A stretch of DNA of 48,045 nucleotides. Source: Ornithinibacillus scapharcae TW25. Its GTDB lineage: Bacteria > Bacillota > Bacilli > Bacillales > Amphibacillaceae. A model generated the notes under the pieces. The model saw only the letters and a program-made list of their open reading frames with translations. It had not been told where the DNA came from and did no database searches. Shown here piece by piece: positions 17,470 through 25,871 of the stretch. The position numbers and the translations under genes were made by a program. How positions within the stretch are numbered: position 1 is the first letter of the stretch; the number at the start of each line of letters is the position of its first letter. The stretch is taken from assembly GCF_000190475.1 (NCBI RefSeq), contig NZ_AEWH01000032.1, positions 1 through 48,045 on the forward strand, written 5' to 3'.

Positions 17470-17971
17470 TATTGTTCGTCTTTAAAATTGCTTCCTGTAC
17501 AAATTGATTCGGTTGTTCCCAATCCCTTGTTATTTTGTAGTTTTCTCCATTATATTGAATAGTTAGTTGACCTTTTGTTTCAACTGCTTCCGAAAAATTA
17601 TCATGATAGTACTCCACTGTTAATACATAATCGTAATCGACCGTACCATCTTCGTTTTCTTCTGTTTTTTCAAGTGTGATATCTTGTACCTTACTCTTAT
17701 AACCCGTATTCTTTGCTACAACATTAATAAAATGGAAATAACGTCTCTTATAAAAGTAATCATACTCTTCTTCGGTTAGAAATGGTTTTACTCTTTCTCC
17801 AATTTCAACTGCTGTGGGAGGATTAGAAGGATTTTCAACAGCATATTGTTTTGTTTTGTATTCCTTTACAAAATTCTTAATATCTTTATCATTGTAGACA
17901 TCTGTATCAGTACAGCTAGATAGCGCTATAATCATACCAATGAGCAGCAGGTTCCAAATTGATTTTTTCAT
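17450..17971 (-). CDS. Lipoprotein of unknown function
   Basis: A 173-residue secreted lipoprotein. The start is the ATG at 17971, with GGGGG seven to eight bases upstream; the open frame extends to 18022 but those extra 17 residues would disrupt the signal peptide. The product begins MKKSIWNLLL and has the lipobox IALSSC with Cys20. The mature part is a single small alpha+beta domain of the kind found in many Bacillus lipoproteins (charged strands such as YDYVLTVEYYHDNF). It overlaps the hydrolase gene downstream. I do not recognise a named family. Confidence 0.8.
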   Translation of the reverse strand: MKKSIWNLLLIGMIIALSSCTDTDVYNDKDIKNFVKEYKTKQYAVENPSNPPTAVEIGERVKPFLTEEEYDYFYKRRYFHFINVVAKNTGYKSKVQDITLEKTEENEDGTVDYDYVLTVEYYHDNFSEAVETKGQLTIQYNGENYKITRDWEQPNQFVQEAILKTNNNGGVKH

Positions 17972-18115
17972 GTGAATACCCCCTTTACTAAACATACGCA
18001 AGAAGCTATATTTTAGTTTCAATATTCAGTTATTTATAACGATAAATAACCTATAGATAAATTTGCGTAACCGTATATATTTAGAGGTCTCTTCTTTAAA
18101 ATAACATAAGATCTT

Positions 18116-18961
18116 CTAATTTTTATTTTCAAGTCTTATTCTTATTTCATTTACTAATAATAGTTTTTCATCCTCAAAAATACCATCTGTAGATAATTTG
18201 CGAGCAGCTATTGGAACAATCCAGGGGTCAACTTCATTGTATGTAGTACCAGTTAAATTAGTATATTCCTCCATAAACTCTGCAATAATCTTTTCTCTAT
18301 TCGAATCAAATAGTTTCAGAGCATTTGATGGCGTTTCTGGCGGAAGAATGGCATATCGAATCATGATAATAAATTCAGCTAAGTCCGCTTCTGGATTACC
18401 GTTAGAAGCATTCATCCAATCTATTAAAATAGGCTGCTCGTTTGAAAACAATAGATTATTAGGGTTCGCATCACCGTGACAAATGTTATCTTTGGCTGGT
18501 AAACTATTTAAAATATCGAGAACCGCCTCTTTTTCAAACTCTGATAAATAATTCACGCTCAATATTTGCCTCTTTAGAAAATCCCTCTGTTGTGATGGAA
18601 TTTCTTTATGTGATAATGTATTATGAACTTTCGCCAATATGCGAGCAGATAACCGTGCGTCATTCCAATCCAAGTTACTATCAACATGATTCTGTGGTAT
18701 TAAATTCTCGAAAAACCGTTCCCTTAACGTTTTCCCAAATATACGCTCATACACTATTCCAGGACGATCATGATAATCTATCATTTCATAGGGTTTAGGA
18801 ACAGCTAATCCCAAGTTCCACACCGTGAGGCTATTATTAAATTCTCTCTCCAAATCAGTTCGATTAATATTTGATTTCGCTAATTTAATAACCTTTGTAT
18901 TGTCCTCCCACTCAAACACCTCTGCATTAGCACCTTCACCTAACTTTTTACCGATTTTCAT
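18116..18961 (-). CDS. Aminoglycoside phosphotransferase (APH)-family kinase-like protein
   Basis: A 281-residue protein with the small-molecule kinase fold. The nucleotide-binding loop is KLGEGANAEVFE (6-17), with Lys in VIKLAKS (26) as the ATP-phosphate ligand. The catalytic loop is CHGDANPNNLLF with Asp164 and Asn168, and the metal-binding ILIDWMNAS places Asp181. All key residues are present, so it should be an active kinase. Family members phosphorylate antibiotics, choline, homoserine or sugars; nothing here identifies the substrate, and a resistance role should not be assumed. Monocistronic. Confidence 0.87.
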   Translation of the reverse strand: MKIGKKLGEGANAEVFEWEDNTKVIKLAKSNINRTDLEREFNNSLTVWNLGLAVPKPYEMIDYHDRPGIVYERIFGKTLRERFFENLIPQNHVDSNLDWNDARLSARILAKVHNTLSHKEIPSQQRDFLKRQILSVNYLSEFEKEAVLDILNSLPAKDNICHGDANPNNLLFSNEQPILIDWMNASNGNPEADLAEFIIMIRYAILPPETPSNALKLFDSNREKIIAEFMEEYTNLTGTTYNEVDPWIVPIAARKLSTDGIFEDEKLLLVNEIRIRLENKN

Positions 18962-19058
18962 AGTTTTTCTCCTTTTAAATGAATGTAGTCAATTTGATCA
19001 ACAACTCGTATGTATAGTTCTTCCTAAAGTTTCATTCCCAAAAACAAATTTTAGGACA

Positions 19059-19469
19059 TTAATCAATCAATATTTCTGATAAGCTATTACTTATTGAGAT
19101 TAATTCTTCTTTAGTTACTACATTTTCTGGTTCTACCCATGAAAACCCATCATCTAAAAATCGAGGAATAATGTGCATGTGATAATGTTCAACATCCTTA
19201 AAAATTCCATTATTTTGCATTATAGTTATGCCATCTGTGTTTAATATTCTTTCAAGAGAAGTAGCTACTTTTTGAGAAGCTAAAATAATATGACTTAAAC
19301 TATCTTTGTCAACCTCACTAAACTCTTGAAAATGTATCTTAGGAACTACTAAAATATGTCCCTTGTTGATAGGGTATTTGTCTAAAAAACAACATACATA
19401 AGCATTCTCAAAAATGATAAAAGCATCTTCCTTTTTTGAGATTATATTACAGAAAATACAAGACTCCAT
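19059..19469 (-). CDS. HIT-family nucleotide hydrolase
   Basis: A 136-residue histidine-triad protein. The start is chosen at the ATG at 19469 (MESCIFCNII), which has AGGAGG eight bases upstream; the GTG nine bases further out overlaps that site. It shows the CxxC zinc-type pair near the N-terminus and the catalytic motif HYHMHIIPR, whose central histidine forms the nucleotidyl intermediate. These proteins hydrolyse AMP- or GMP-linked dinucleotides and nucleoside phosphoramidates. The gene stands alone. It is HinT-like, close in length to Bacillus Hit. Confidence 0.92.
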   Translation of the reverse strand: MESCIFCNIISKKEDAFIIFENAYVCCFLDKYPINKGHILVVPKIHFQEFSEVDKDSLSHIILASQKVATSLERILNTDGITIMQNNGIFKDVEHYHMHIIPRFLDDGFSWVEPENVVTKEELISISNSLSEILID

Positions 19470-19604
19470 ACGCGCCACCTCCTAAATTCTTCTTAATATT
19501 AAATTAGTAAATATATACAATAACTTATCTAAATTTTAACATTAACTCTGTTTCAAAGATATCAGTATTAATGAAATAGTATAAGTAACTACATACTTTT
19601 AATT

Positions 19605-19660
19605 TTGTATATAAAAAGCCTCGCAATACTATTGTCTTACATATAAAAAGTATTGCGTTG
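19605..19660 (-). terminator. Terminator of the MFS gene
   Basis: Arms cgcaatact (19622-19630) and agtattgcg (19649-19657). On the minus strand the stem is followed by AGGCTTTTTATATA, about 40 bases after the MFS stop codon. Confidence 0.7.
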
Positions 19661-19696
19661 TTTGTGGTATTCTAATTCTACGCTCAATAGTAGGAC

Positions 19697-20929
19697 TTAT
19701 TCACCAGAATTAACGTTAAGATCAAACTTCTTATGTAGAGTCCAACAGAGAATAAGCGAGACGCAAAACATCAGCACTGTACCAATATGTACGGCTATTT
19801 TTATGGAAATAACTTCTGCAATGATCCCCAGAAGTACTGTAAGGAAAACGATGTATACTGAACTTACGAATTGATAGATACTACTGATTCTCCCCATCAT
19901 ATCAACCGAAACTGAATTTTGATAAAAAGTTAGAAAACCACTATTTGCTGGAGCGGTGAAAAATGCCAGAATAAAAAACCCGATAGCAGCTTGTACAAAA
20001 TCATTAGAAAAACCATAAACGACATATCCAGCAGAAACGAATATCGTACTAACTCCTATCAAAAATCCCACACAAAGTCTTTTAAACACTAGAACATTCA
20101 GAATAGAACCAACTATGATACCAACACCAGAAATGGAAACTAGAAATCCATATTTACTTTCTGATAGACCTAAAACTTCCGTTGAGAACGCTACTTCTAA
20201 TGAATCAACAGCGCTTGCCAAAATGAGTAAGACACCTTGGAATAATATATAAACAATGATAATAAAGCGATTGCGCTTACTGAACTGTATAACGGAAGAC
20301 CAATCTTTTCTAAGTAATTGCAAGGACATTCGATCATAAGGAGATACTTCCAAACTCTCCTCCAAATCAGGCATGAACAACATAATAACACCTGAGATAC
20401 AAAGAGCAATGGCATTGAAATAAATAGCTGTGTTCGAATCCCAAATAATAAATAGTATCCCTGCAATAGCTGGTCCAGTGAAAAAGGCACCGGAAGTCAC
20501 TAAGCTGTGAAGGGTATTGAAGCTTTTTCTATCCTGCTGAGGAATTAGTTTTGTCATATAAACAATGGAAGTGCTTGAAAATATGCTACTTGCCATGTTT
20601 ATGAAAAACACGATGATATAGATGTACATGAGATTTGGAATAAAAGGTAATAGAACAATTAATCCCGCACGTATGAAGTCGAGTGAAATGAGTAATTTTC
20701 TCTTGTTCATTCGATCTATCAAGCTACCACCCCAAAAATTTGTAGCTATTGTAGCAAGAGGAACAATAATATATAGCAATGAAACTGCCAACTTATTATC
20801 CGTCATGTTTAGGACAGTGATGTTTAATGATAAAAGATAGATCCACTCCCCTATATTCGAAATACCAATTCCCAAAAGTAATAAGCTTGGATATTTCCAG
20901 TGTTTTTTTGTTTTCCTTACTGTCCCAAT
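19697..20929 (-). CDS. MFS transporter (drug:H+ antiporter-3 type), T-box controlled, apparent ATT start
   Basis: A polytopic exporter of about 410 residues and 10-12 transmembrane segments. It resembles the MefA/DHA3 branch: GISNIGEWIYLLSL in TM1, and GGSLIDRMNKRKLL as the loop 2-3 motif. The usual start region reads RKTKKHWKYPSLLLLGIGIS, which needs a start upstream of the first TTG at 20875. The only fitting position is ATT at 20927-20929, seven bases after a perfect AAGGAG (20937-20942). With the TTG the protein would lose the start of TM1 and have no ribosome binding site. A full T-box leader lies directly upstream, predicting induction when tRNA-Ala is uncharged. The substrate is unknown; an amino-acid or peptide-related compound would suit this control. 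Confidence 0.8.
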   Translation of the reverse strand: MGTVRKTKKHWKYPSLLLLGIGISNIGEWIYLLSLNITVLNMTDNKLAVSLLYIIVPLATIATNFWGGSLIDRMNKRKLLISLDFIRAGLIVLLPFIPNLMYIYIIVFFINMASSIFSSTSIVYMTKLIPQQDRKSFNTLHSLVTSGAFFTGPAIAGILFIIWDSNTAIYFNAIALCISGVIMLFMPDLEESLEVSPYDRMSLQLLRKDWSSVIQFSKRNRFIIIVYILFQGVLLILASAVDSLEVAFSTEVLGLSESKYGFLVSISGVGIIVGSILNVLVFKRLCVGFLIGVSTIFVSAGYVVYGFSNDFVQAAIGFFILAFFTAPANSGFLTFYQNSVSVDMMGRISSIYQFVSSVYIVFLTVLLGIIAEVISIKIAVHIGTVLMFCVSLILCWTLHKKFDLNVNSGE

Positions 20930-20954
20930 ACAACCACTCCTTCATAAATCTAAT

Positions 20955-20994
20955 AAAAAATCCCGTCCTCAAGACATATGTCTTGAGGACGGGA
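20955..20994 (-). terminator. T-box intrinsic terminator
   Basis: A perfect 16-bp stem (20961-20976 with 20979-20994, arm tcccgtcctcaagaca) followed on the minus strand by a run of T. It lies between the T-box sequence and the MFS ribosome binding site and competes with the antiterminator. Confidence 0.93.
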
Positions 20995-21225
20995 CTGATA
21001 ATCCGTGGTACCACCTCTATTTGTTAATAGATAACTATTAACCTCACTCCGTAACGTGGAAGACCGTCATACTATCATCATATGAATCCAGTATGAAGCT
21101 CTGAGATTTGCTTCAGTATATCGATTTTTACCCCGTTTCAGCAGCAGGAGCTCTCTGTAAAAAACCTAGTATACTTACTTTTCTCTTCAATGCTTTACGT
21201 ATTTGATTGAAAATATTATATAGAA
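20955..21225 (-). promoter_or_regulatory. T-box riboswitch (specifier GCA, alanine) upstream of the MFS gene
   Basis: On the minus strand the leader carries all T-box hallmarks in order: a GAAGAGAAAAGTA stretch (about 21175-21188), an AGAGAGC element (about 21150), the specifier loop, the T-box sequence AGGTGGTACCACGG (21003-21016) and a terminator. In Stem I the loop E half AGTA lies before AGTATA, which pairs with TATACT. This is followed by GAA and then the triplet GCA (21109-21111) with A next, the normal layout GAA-NNN-A, so Ala is the predicted specificity; a one-base register shift would read CAA (Gln). The transcript should read through only when uncharged tRNA pairs with the leader. 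Confidence 0.9.
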
Positions 21226-21244
21226 TCCTTATTAGCAATGTCAA
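21215..21244 (-). promoter_or_regulatory. Sigma-A promoter of the T-box/MFS transcript
   Basis: TTGACA at 21239-21244 and TATAAT at 21215-21220 on the minus strand, separated by 18 bp. Both hexamers are consensus. The -35 box lies only 14 bases after the end of the large VWA operon, and I see no terminator between them. Confidence 0.85.
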
Positions 21245-21257
21245 TACTTTTTGAAGA

Positions 21258-24062
21258 TTATCTATTCTTTCTATTTTTAGCATCCAATAACCGCTTCATA
21301 CGATCATCCGATTCTACATTCTCTGGACGTTTTTCCTGTTTGCTAGGTTTATTTTCGTGCTTCTTAGCAGCTATAGTTTTGGAAGAATAATCACTATCCG
21401 TCTTAAGCGTTACGGAAGATTTCTGTTTCGGTTCTTTTATTTTGACTCTTTTAAGCTGTTCAAACGTTTGATTGATCTTTTCTTTTTTCACTTTCTCCTC
21501 TAAATCACTTTTATCTCTGAATCTCGCGAATCGATTTATTATGGCAAGTAAACCAAACCTTCTAATTGCTATTTCTAGAAAGAAAAACAGAAATGCGGCA
21601 AGCAAGAGCTGCATAAATATCGGCTGTTGATTGGTTTTTTCATTACGTAGCTCCCGAAAAGCTTCCTCTGGTTCTTTCAGTATGATTCCCCCACTTATTT
21701 CAGTCATATCTTTTAAAAGTGAATCATTTTGACTCGCTAATTCAAACTCTTTGGAGTATGGAATAACAATTCCCGTTTGATACGTGCCGACAACTTTATC
21801 TTGATCTAACTTCGATAATTGGAGAAAATAGATACCTGTGTCTGCTTGGAACGTAACTTCATGTTCTCCTGGTGCTGTTGGCCTAATTTGACTTTCTATC
21901 TCGTTTCCATTCTCATCGATAATAGTAGCTTCAAGAGGAAGTAAATCTTCATCTTCTGAAGAGACATGTAATGTAATCTCTTTACCGTTATTTTGTTGCT
22001 CTATATAATACCTCTCTTGTTGGTAATTTGGTAAGCTCCAAGACATGATTTCATTCCAAAGTGTTGGCCAGTTTTCCCATGTGACAAAATCACCTGCCCA
22101 TTCCCCACTTACATCAGAAGTCCAGGCGACTGTATTTCCTAAACCATATTGCCATCTCGTCAACACAGGATCATTTTTATCACTAACTAAAACAGATTGG
22201 GCTCTTGCTTTAGGCTCTGTCGCAATATAAACATTCATTTGTGGCATACCATCCGCAAATATAGGACTCCACTCTGTACCTTCTATAAGGGTAGGATAAA
22301 AAGGGTTATCCTCAATATAGGTTCTTGTTGTTAATAATGTCTCCCTAGAAAGGATGCTTGGGATGGTAGAGGCGTCTTGAACATCATAATATCGACCCGT
22401 ACCCTCAAGGGCTAATTCCTCTAATAATGTACGGTCTGCATCACTTCCAATTGCTACCGTTGAAAGTGTGATATTACTCTTAAGCCCTTCTGAAATCAGC
22501 TCATAATAATCCATATTGGTAGCGGATTGTCCGTCAGTAAGTAAAATGATATGCTTCCGCTTCAAATCAAGATTTTCCAATTGTTCATAGGCAAGAGCTA
22601 ATGCCGGGAAGATATTGGTTCCTCCACCTTCTGTAATAGATCGTATATTCTCTGCTGCTTCTTTCTTATCATCCAACGGCCCTGTTTCAATAATTTGCCA
22701 CGGTTGATCATCAAATGCAATAAATCCAAGTGTATCTTTCTCACGTAGTAATTCGACAGATCTAGCTGCAGCTTCCTTCGCTAGATCCATCTTATAGCCA
22801 CTCATACTACCTGAACGGTCGAGTACAATGATTAAACCGAGCGATGGCAGCTCTTTTTTGCCTTTCAAATCCATTTCAACCGGTAAGATTTTTTCAATAG
22901 GTGTTTTAAAATAGCCTCCCAGTCCATAGCTCATATTTCCACCTGTCATGATAAATCCTAGTCCAAAGTCTCTTACAGCACTCTCGATGATTTCCATTTG
23001 TTGTTGGGTTACATCAGTTGCTGACACATTACTAAATATAATAGACTCATATTCTAACATTCCCGTTAAGGCAGTCGGTATAAGTTTTGGGGAAATGGTA
23101 TCTACTTGTAAGTCAGAACCACGAAAAACAGAAGCGATGTTGTTGGCTTCACCCTCTGACCCTTCAACGATTAAAACACTTGGTGTTCCTTTAACATTAG
23201 AAATAGAGTGACGGACATTATTTTCTGGAATGCCATCATCTATCGAGTCTATTTCCGCCCGAAAACTATGTGTACCTGTAGCTTCCACTAAGTATTGAAA
23301 CGACAATACATTGGTCCCCTGTTTGATTTGTACCTCTTCATCAATAATGACTTCGTTATTCTTACTGATCCTAACTCGTGAATTGGTGTCGACTGTACTT
23401 GATATCGTCGTATTCAGCGTTGTTTGCTCTCCGAGAAATAAATCTTCAGGTACATCGAAGTCTTCTAAAACAATGTCTTTATCAATAGTAGTAGTAAAAG
23501 GTATCACATCGACTTCAATCTGTTGTGATTTTACTAGTTCGATTTGTTGTTTTACATCACCAATATTCTCATTACCATCGGTTAATAAGACGATACGCCC
23601 ATTATGATTAGAGGAAAGAATACTATAAGCTACCTGTAGCCCCTCCTCTAAATTCGTATAAGAAGTACCTTCTACAATATTGTTTGCAACTATACCTTTT
23701 TCCCGATTGGAAATAGCTTGTGCTACTTGCCCATTTTCAGCAACTGTAACAATACCATAGGAATCCTTTTGTCCCATTGCTTTAATTGCTTGTTCAATAG
23801 CGCCATACATTTCTTCCTGTTGATTCTTCACGCTTTCGGAATGATCGACAATAAATATAGTTGTAACCCCTTCAACATTATGTTTCAGTTGTGGTCCTGC
23901 TAATGCGAAGATAATGAGTGTATATACTAAAAATCGTATGCTCATCATCGTGTACTTCTCGAGTTTAGAATGAAAATTAGTCGTTTTCCAAAAGAAAAAT
24001 AAGGCAACAATAACCGGTAAGAATAAAAGGAGGAACAAGGGTTGATCAATGTGTAATCCCAC
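21258..24062 (-). CDS. Large membrane protein with two VWA domains and a GATase-like domain
   Basis: A 934-residue membrane protein, the last gene of the MoxR/VWA operon. Two N-terminal hydrophobic segments (about 8-25 and 40-56) precede a first VWA domain with the metal site IVDHSESV (Asp73, Ser75, Ser77). After beta-rich modules, residues about 293-400 look like a class I glutamine amidotransferase-like fold (VLIVEG, GFIMTGGNMSYGLGGY) without an evident catalytic Cys. A second VWA domain follows with VLDRSGSMSG (Asp415, Ser417, Ser419). A transmembrane segment lies near 815-840, and then a Lys/Glu-rich cytoplasmic tail. GTG start with GGGAGG nine bases upstream, overlapping the upstream gene by 17 bases. 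Probably a surface scaffold acting with the BatA-like protein. Confidence 0.88.
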   Translation of the reverse strand: MGLHIDQPLFLLLFLPVIVALFFFWKTTNFHSKLEKYTMMSIRFLVYTLIIFALAGPQLKHNVEGVTTIFIVDHSESVKNQQEEMYGAIEQAIKAMGQKDSYGIVTVAENGQVAQAISNREKGIVANNIVEGTSYTNLEEGLQVAYSILSSNHNGRIVLLTDGNENIGDVKQQIELVKSQQIEVDVIPFTTTIDKDIVLEDFDVPEDLFLGEQTTLNTTISSTVDTNSRVRISKNNEVIIDEEVQIKQGTNVLSFQYLVEATGTHSFRAEIDSIDDGIPENNVRHSISNVKGTPSVLIVEGSEGEANNIASVFRGSDLQVDTISPKLIPTALTGMLEYESIIFSNVSATDVTQQQMEIIESAVRDFGLGFIMTGGNMSYGLGGYFKTPIEKILPVEMDLKGKKELPSLGLIIVLDRSGSMSGYKMDLAKEAAARSVELLREKDTLGFIAFDDQPWQIIETGPLDDKKEAAENIRSITEGGGTNIFPALALAYEQLENLDLKRKHIILLTDGQSATNMDYYELISEGLKSNITLSTVAIGSDADRTLLEELALEGTGRYYDVQDASTIPSILSRETLLTTRTYIEDNPFYPTLIEGTEWSPIFADGMPQMNVYIATEPKARAQSVLVSDKNDPVLTRWQYGLGNTVAWTSDVSGEWAGDFVTWENWPTLWNEIMSWSLPNYQQERYYIEQQNNGKEITLHVSSEDEDLLPLEATIIDENGNEIESQIRPTAPGEHEVTFQADTGIYFLQLSKLDQDKVVGTYQTGIVIPYSKEFELASQNDSLLKDMTEISGGIILKEPEEAFRELRNEKTNQQPIFMQLLLAAFLFFFLEIAIRRFGLLAIINRFARFRDKSDLEEKVKKEKINQTFEQLKRVKIKEPKQKSSVTLKTDSDYSSKTIAAKKHENKPSKQEKRPENVESDDRMKRLLDAKNRKNR

Positions 24063-25857
24063 GACGATATACCTCCCATTCTAAGAACAATATGAGTAAT
24101 GCAAGAAATACAAGCCAGGGCCATATCTCATTCGGTTTATCTTCATTATTTTCACGCGTATTAACATTGGAGGCTTCTAGTGTAAAATCCTTTTCAGGCT
24201 GAATGTATTTCTCTTGTGTATCAAGCGTTACTGCAAGTAATTTTTCTGTTCGGTTACCATTGACTTCATCAACCACACGATATAATCCGGGTGAACTTGG
24301 GGCTTGGATACTGGCTTTATCCAAATCTAATTCCGCTATTTTTTTACCGTCTTCGTTTACAATCATGGAGTTAGATGCGACTACTTCATGGGTAACTGAA
24401 AATGTTTCAAGTGGCTTTACATAACCTAATGTATCCTGCTTTTCGTTCAAAAAATTAATAGCATTATATAAAAAGATTGGGAAACTAGCATGTAATGGCC
24501 AATCGGTATCTTCCATATCAAAACCTACAAAAACAATCGGATTCCCGTTATAATAGCCCTTACTAATTAACGGTCTATTCCCACTTGATAAAATGGTATC
24601 TAGTACAGGGAATGTATAAGGAAAACTAGATTGGATATAAACCTGCTCCATGTCCACATATTGATAGAGTGGATCTTCTTGATTGATTTGTAACGGTTCA
24701 TTTAGGAAAGTCTTTTCCTGTACCTGCAATTTTTTTTCCACGACTGGTGAAAAAACAAGTGCCGGTCCATTTGGCCAATCCTTCTCTGGTATATCTTCCA
24801 GAACATATACCGCGTTATTATCTTCTATACTAGTATTTTTTTCATATTGCACGATATCCGTGCTAAAATAGCCTAATGCCTTTGTCGTAAATGGATTTAC
24901 ATCGCCAACTAGATGGATGGAAGGCGCTCTATCTTCTTTTGTAAAGGCTATTAACGAATTATCAGCAAGGTAATCATCATCATTCATAATAACTGCTTTG
25001 TAATAGCTTTTATCTGGTAAATTAGGAATTGGTAACTGTACTAATTTCCCAGGTTCTATTAATTTTTGAAATGTATGTAATGTTTCCCCATCACTCTCTA
25101 TCCCAAGTCGAACAACACTTTCTGTTTCTTGTTCATTGAAAACCGTAATGATTCCATGAATGCCATCTTCTGTCTTGGAAATACCAAAAGTATGTAACGA
25201 GATGTTATTTCGTGTTTTTCCAATATTATGGACAGTTAACCTGTGTTCAAGGAACTCTGATGGCATTTCCTCTTTGACAACACCATCTGAATACAAATGG
25301 ATTTCACCACTTGTATCGGCTAGTAATTGTTCAGCAAGTTGGACAGCTTTTGGAATATCGGAAAATTGATAGGATGGTTCTACACTATCTATTTTTCTAA
25401 GCATATCCTGTTTTGCCGTTTCATTAGCAAACAGGATGGTTGGTGTTTCTTCTGCTAGTATTACCGTCATCATCTGACTGTCTAACAGATCAATTAGTTC
25501 TTCTATCTCAAGTTTTGAGCGTTCAAATCGACTAATTTTTTCTTCTTCTAAAGTGGTCATTGTTGCAGAAGTATCTAGTATCACAACAATATGATCACCA
25601 GATAATTCATTCAGCCCGAAATATGGACGTGTCAATGCCAACATAAGAATGATCAAGATAAGTAGTTGCAGATATAGTAATAAGTGATTCTGTAATTTTT
25701 TCCACCATTTTGTTGCTTGCCATTCTTGCATGACCTGCTGCCAAAGTAGTGTCGAGGGAATAACTTGTTTATCATATTGTTTACGGAATAAATAGAATAG
25801 AATTACCCCGATGACGAATACCGTTAAAATAAAATAGATTGGTGTTATAAAATTCAT
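24046..25857 (-). CDS. BatA-like membrane protein with VWA domain
   Basis: A 603-residue protein. The N-terminus matches the BatA domain pattern: a membrane helix (about 5-24), a short basic cytoplasmic loop with STLLWQQ, then a second helix (about 58-78) ending in ALTRPYF. A VWA domain begins right after, with VVILDTSATM (Asp95, Ser97, Thr99) at the metal site. The central part (about 290-450) is an extracytoplasmic region with GATase-like elements, and a C-terminal helix (about 578-596, WPWLVFLALLILFLEWEVY) returns to the membrane. It has the layout typical of VWA proteins served by MoxR ATPases. GAGGTG site before the ATG, 14 bp after the DUF58 gene. Confidence 0.87.
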   Translation of the reverse strand: MNFITPIYFILTVFVIGVILFYLFRKQYDKQVIPSTLLWQQVMQEWQATKWWKKLQNHLLLYLQLLILIILMLALTRPYFGLNELSGDHIVVILDTSATMTTLEEEKISRFERSKLEIEELIDLLDSQMMTVILAEETPTILFANETAKQDMLRKIDSVEPSYQFSDIPKAVQLAEQLLADTSGEIHLYSDGVVKEEMPSEFLEHRLTVHNIGKTRNNISLHTFGISKTEDGIHGIITVFNEQETESVVRLGIESDGETLHTFQKLIEPGKLVQLPIPNLPDKSYYKAVIMNDDDYLADNSLIAFTKEDRAPSIHLVGDVNPFTTKALGYFSTDIVQYEKNTSIEDNNAVYVLEDIPEKDWPNGPALVFSPVVEKKLQVQEKTFLNEPLQINQEDPLYQYVDMEQVYIQSSFPYTFPVLDTILSSGNRPLISKGYYNGNPIVFVGFDMEDTDWPLHASFPIFLYNAINFLNEKQDTLGYVKPLETFSVTHEVVASNSMIVNEDGKKIAELDLDKASIQAPSSPGLYRVVDEVNGNRTEKLLAVTLDTQEKYIQPEKDFTLEASNVNTRENNEDKPNEIWPWLVFLALLILFLEWEVYRRGITH

Positions 25858-25871
25858 GGAATCACCTCATT

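Noticed and set aside
18116-18961. Antibiotic-resistance aminoglycoside kinase
   Set aside because: Only the general APH-type kinase motifs are present; nothing identifies an aminoglycoside substrate and there is no mobile-element context.
20796-21014. 72-residue minus-strand frame in the T-box leader
   Set aside because: It crosses the T-box sequence and the terminator hairpin and overlaps the MFS gene in another frame; the RNA structure explains the sequence.
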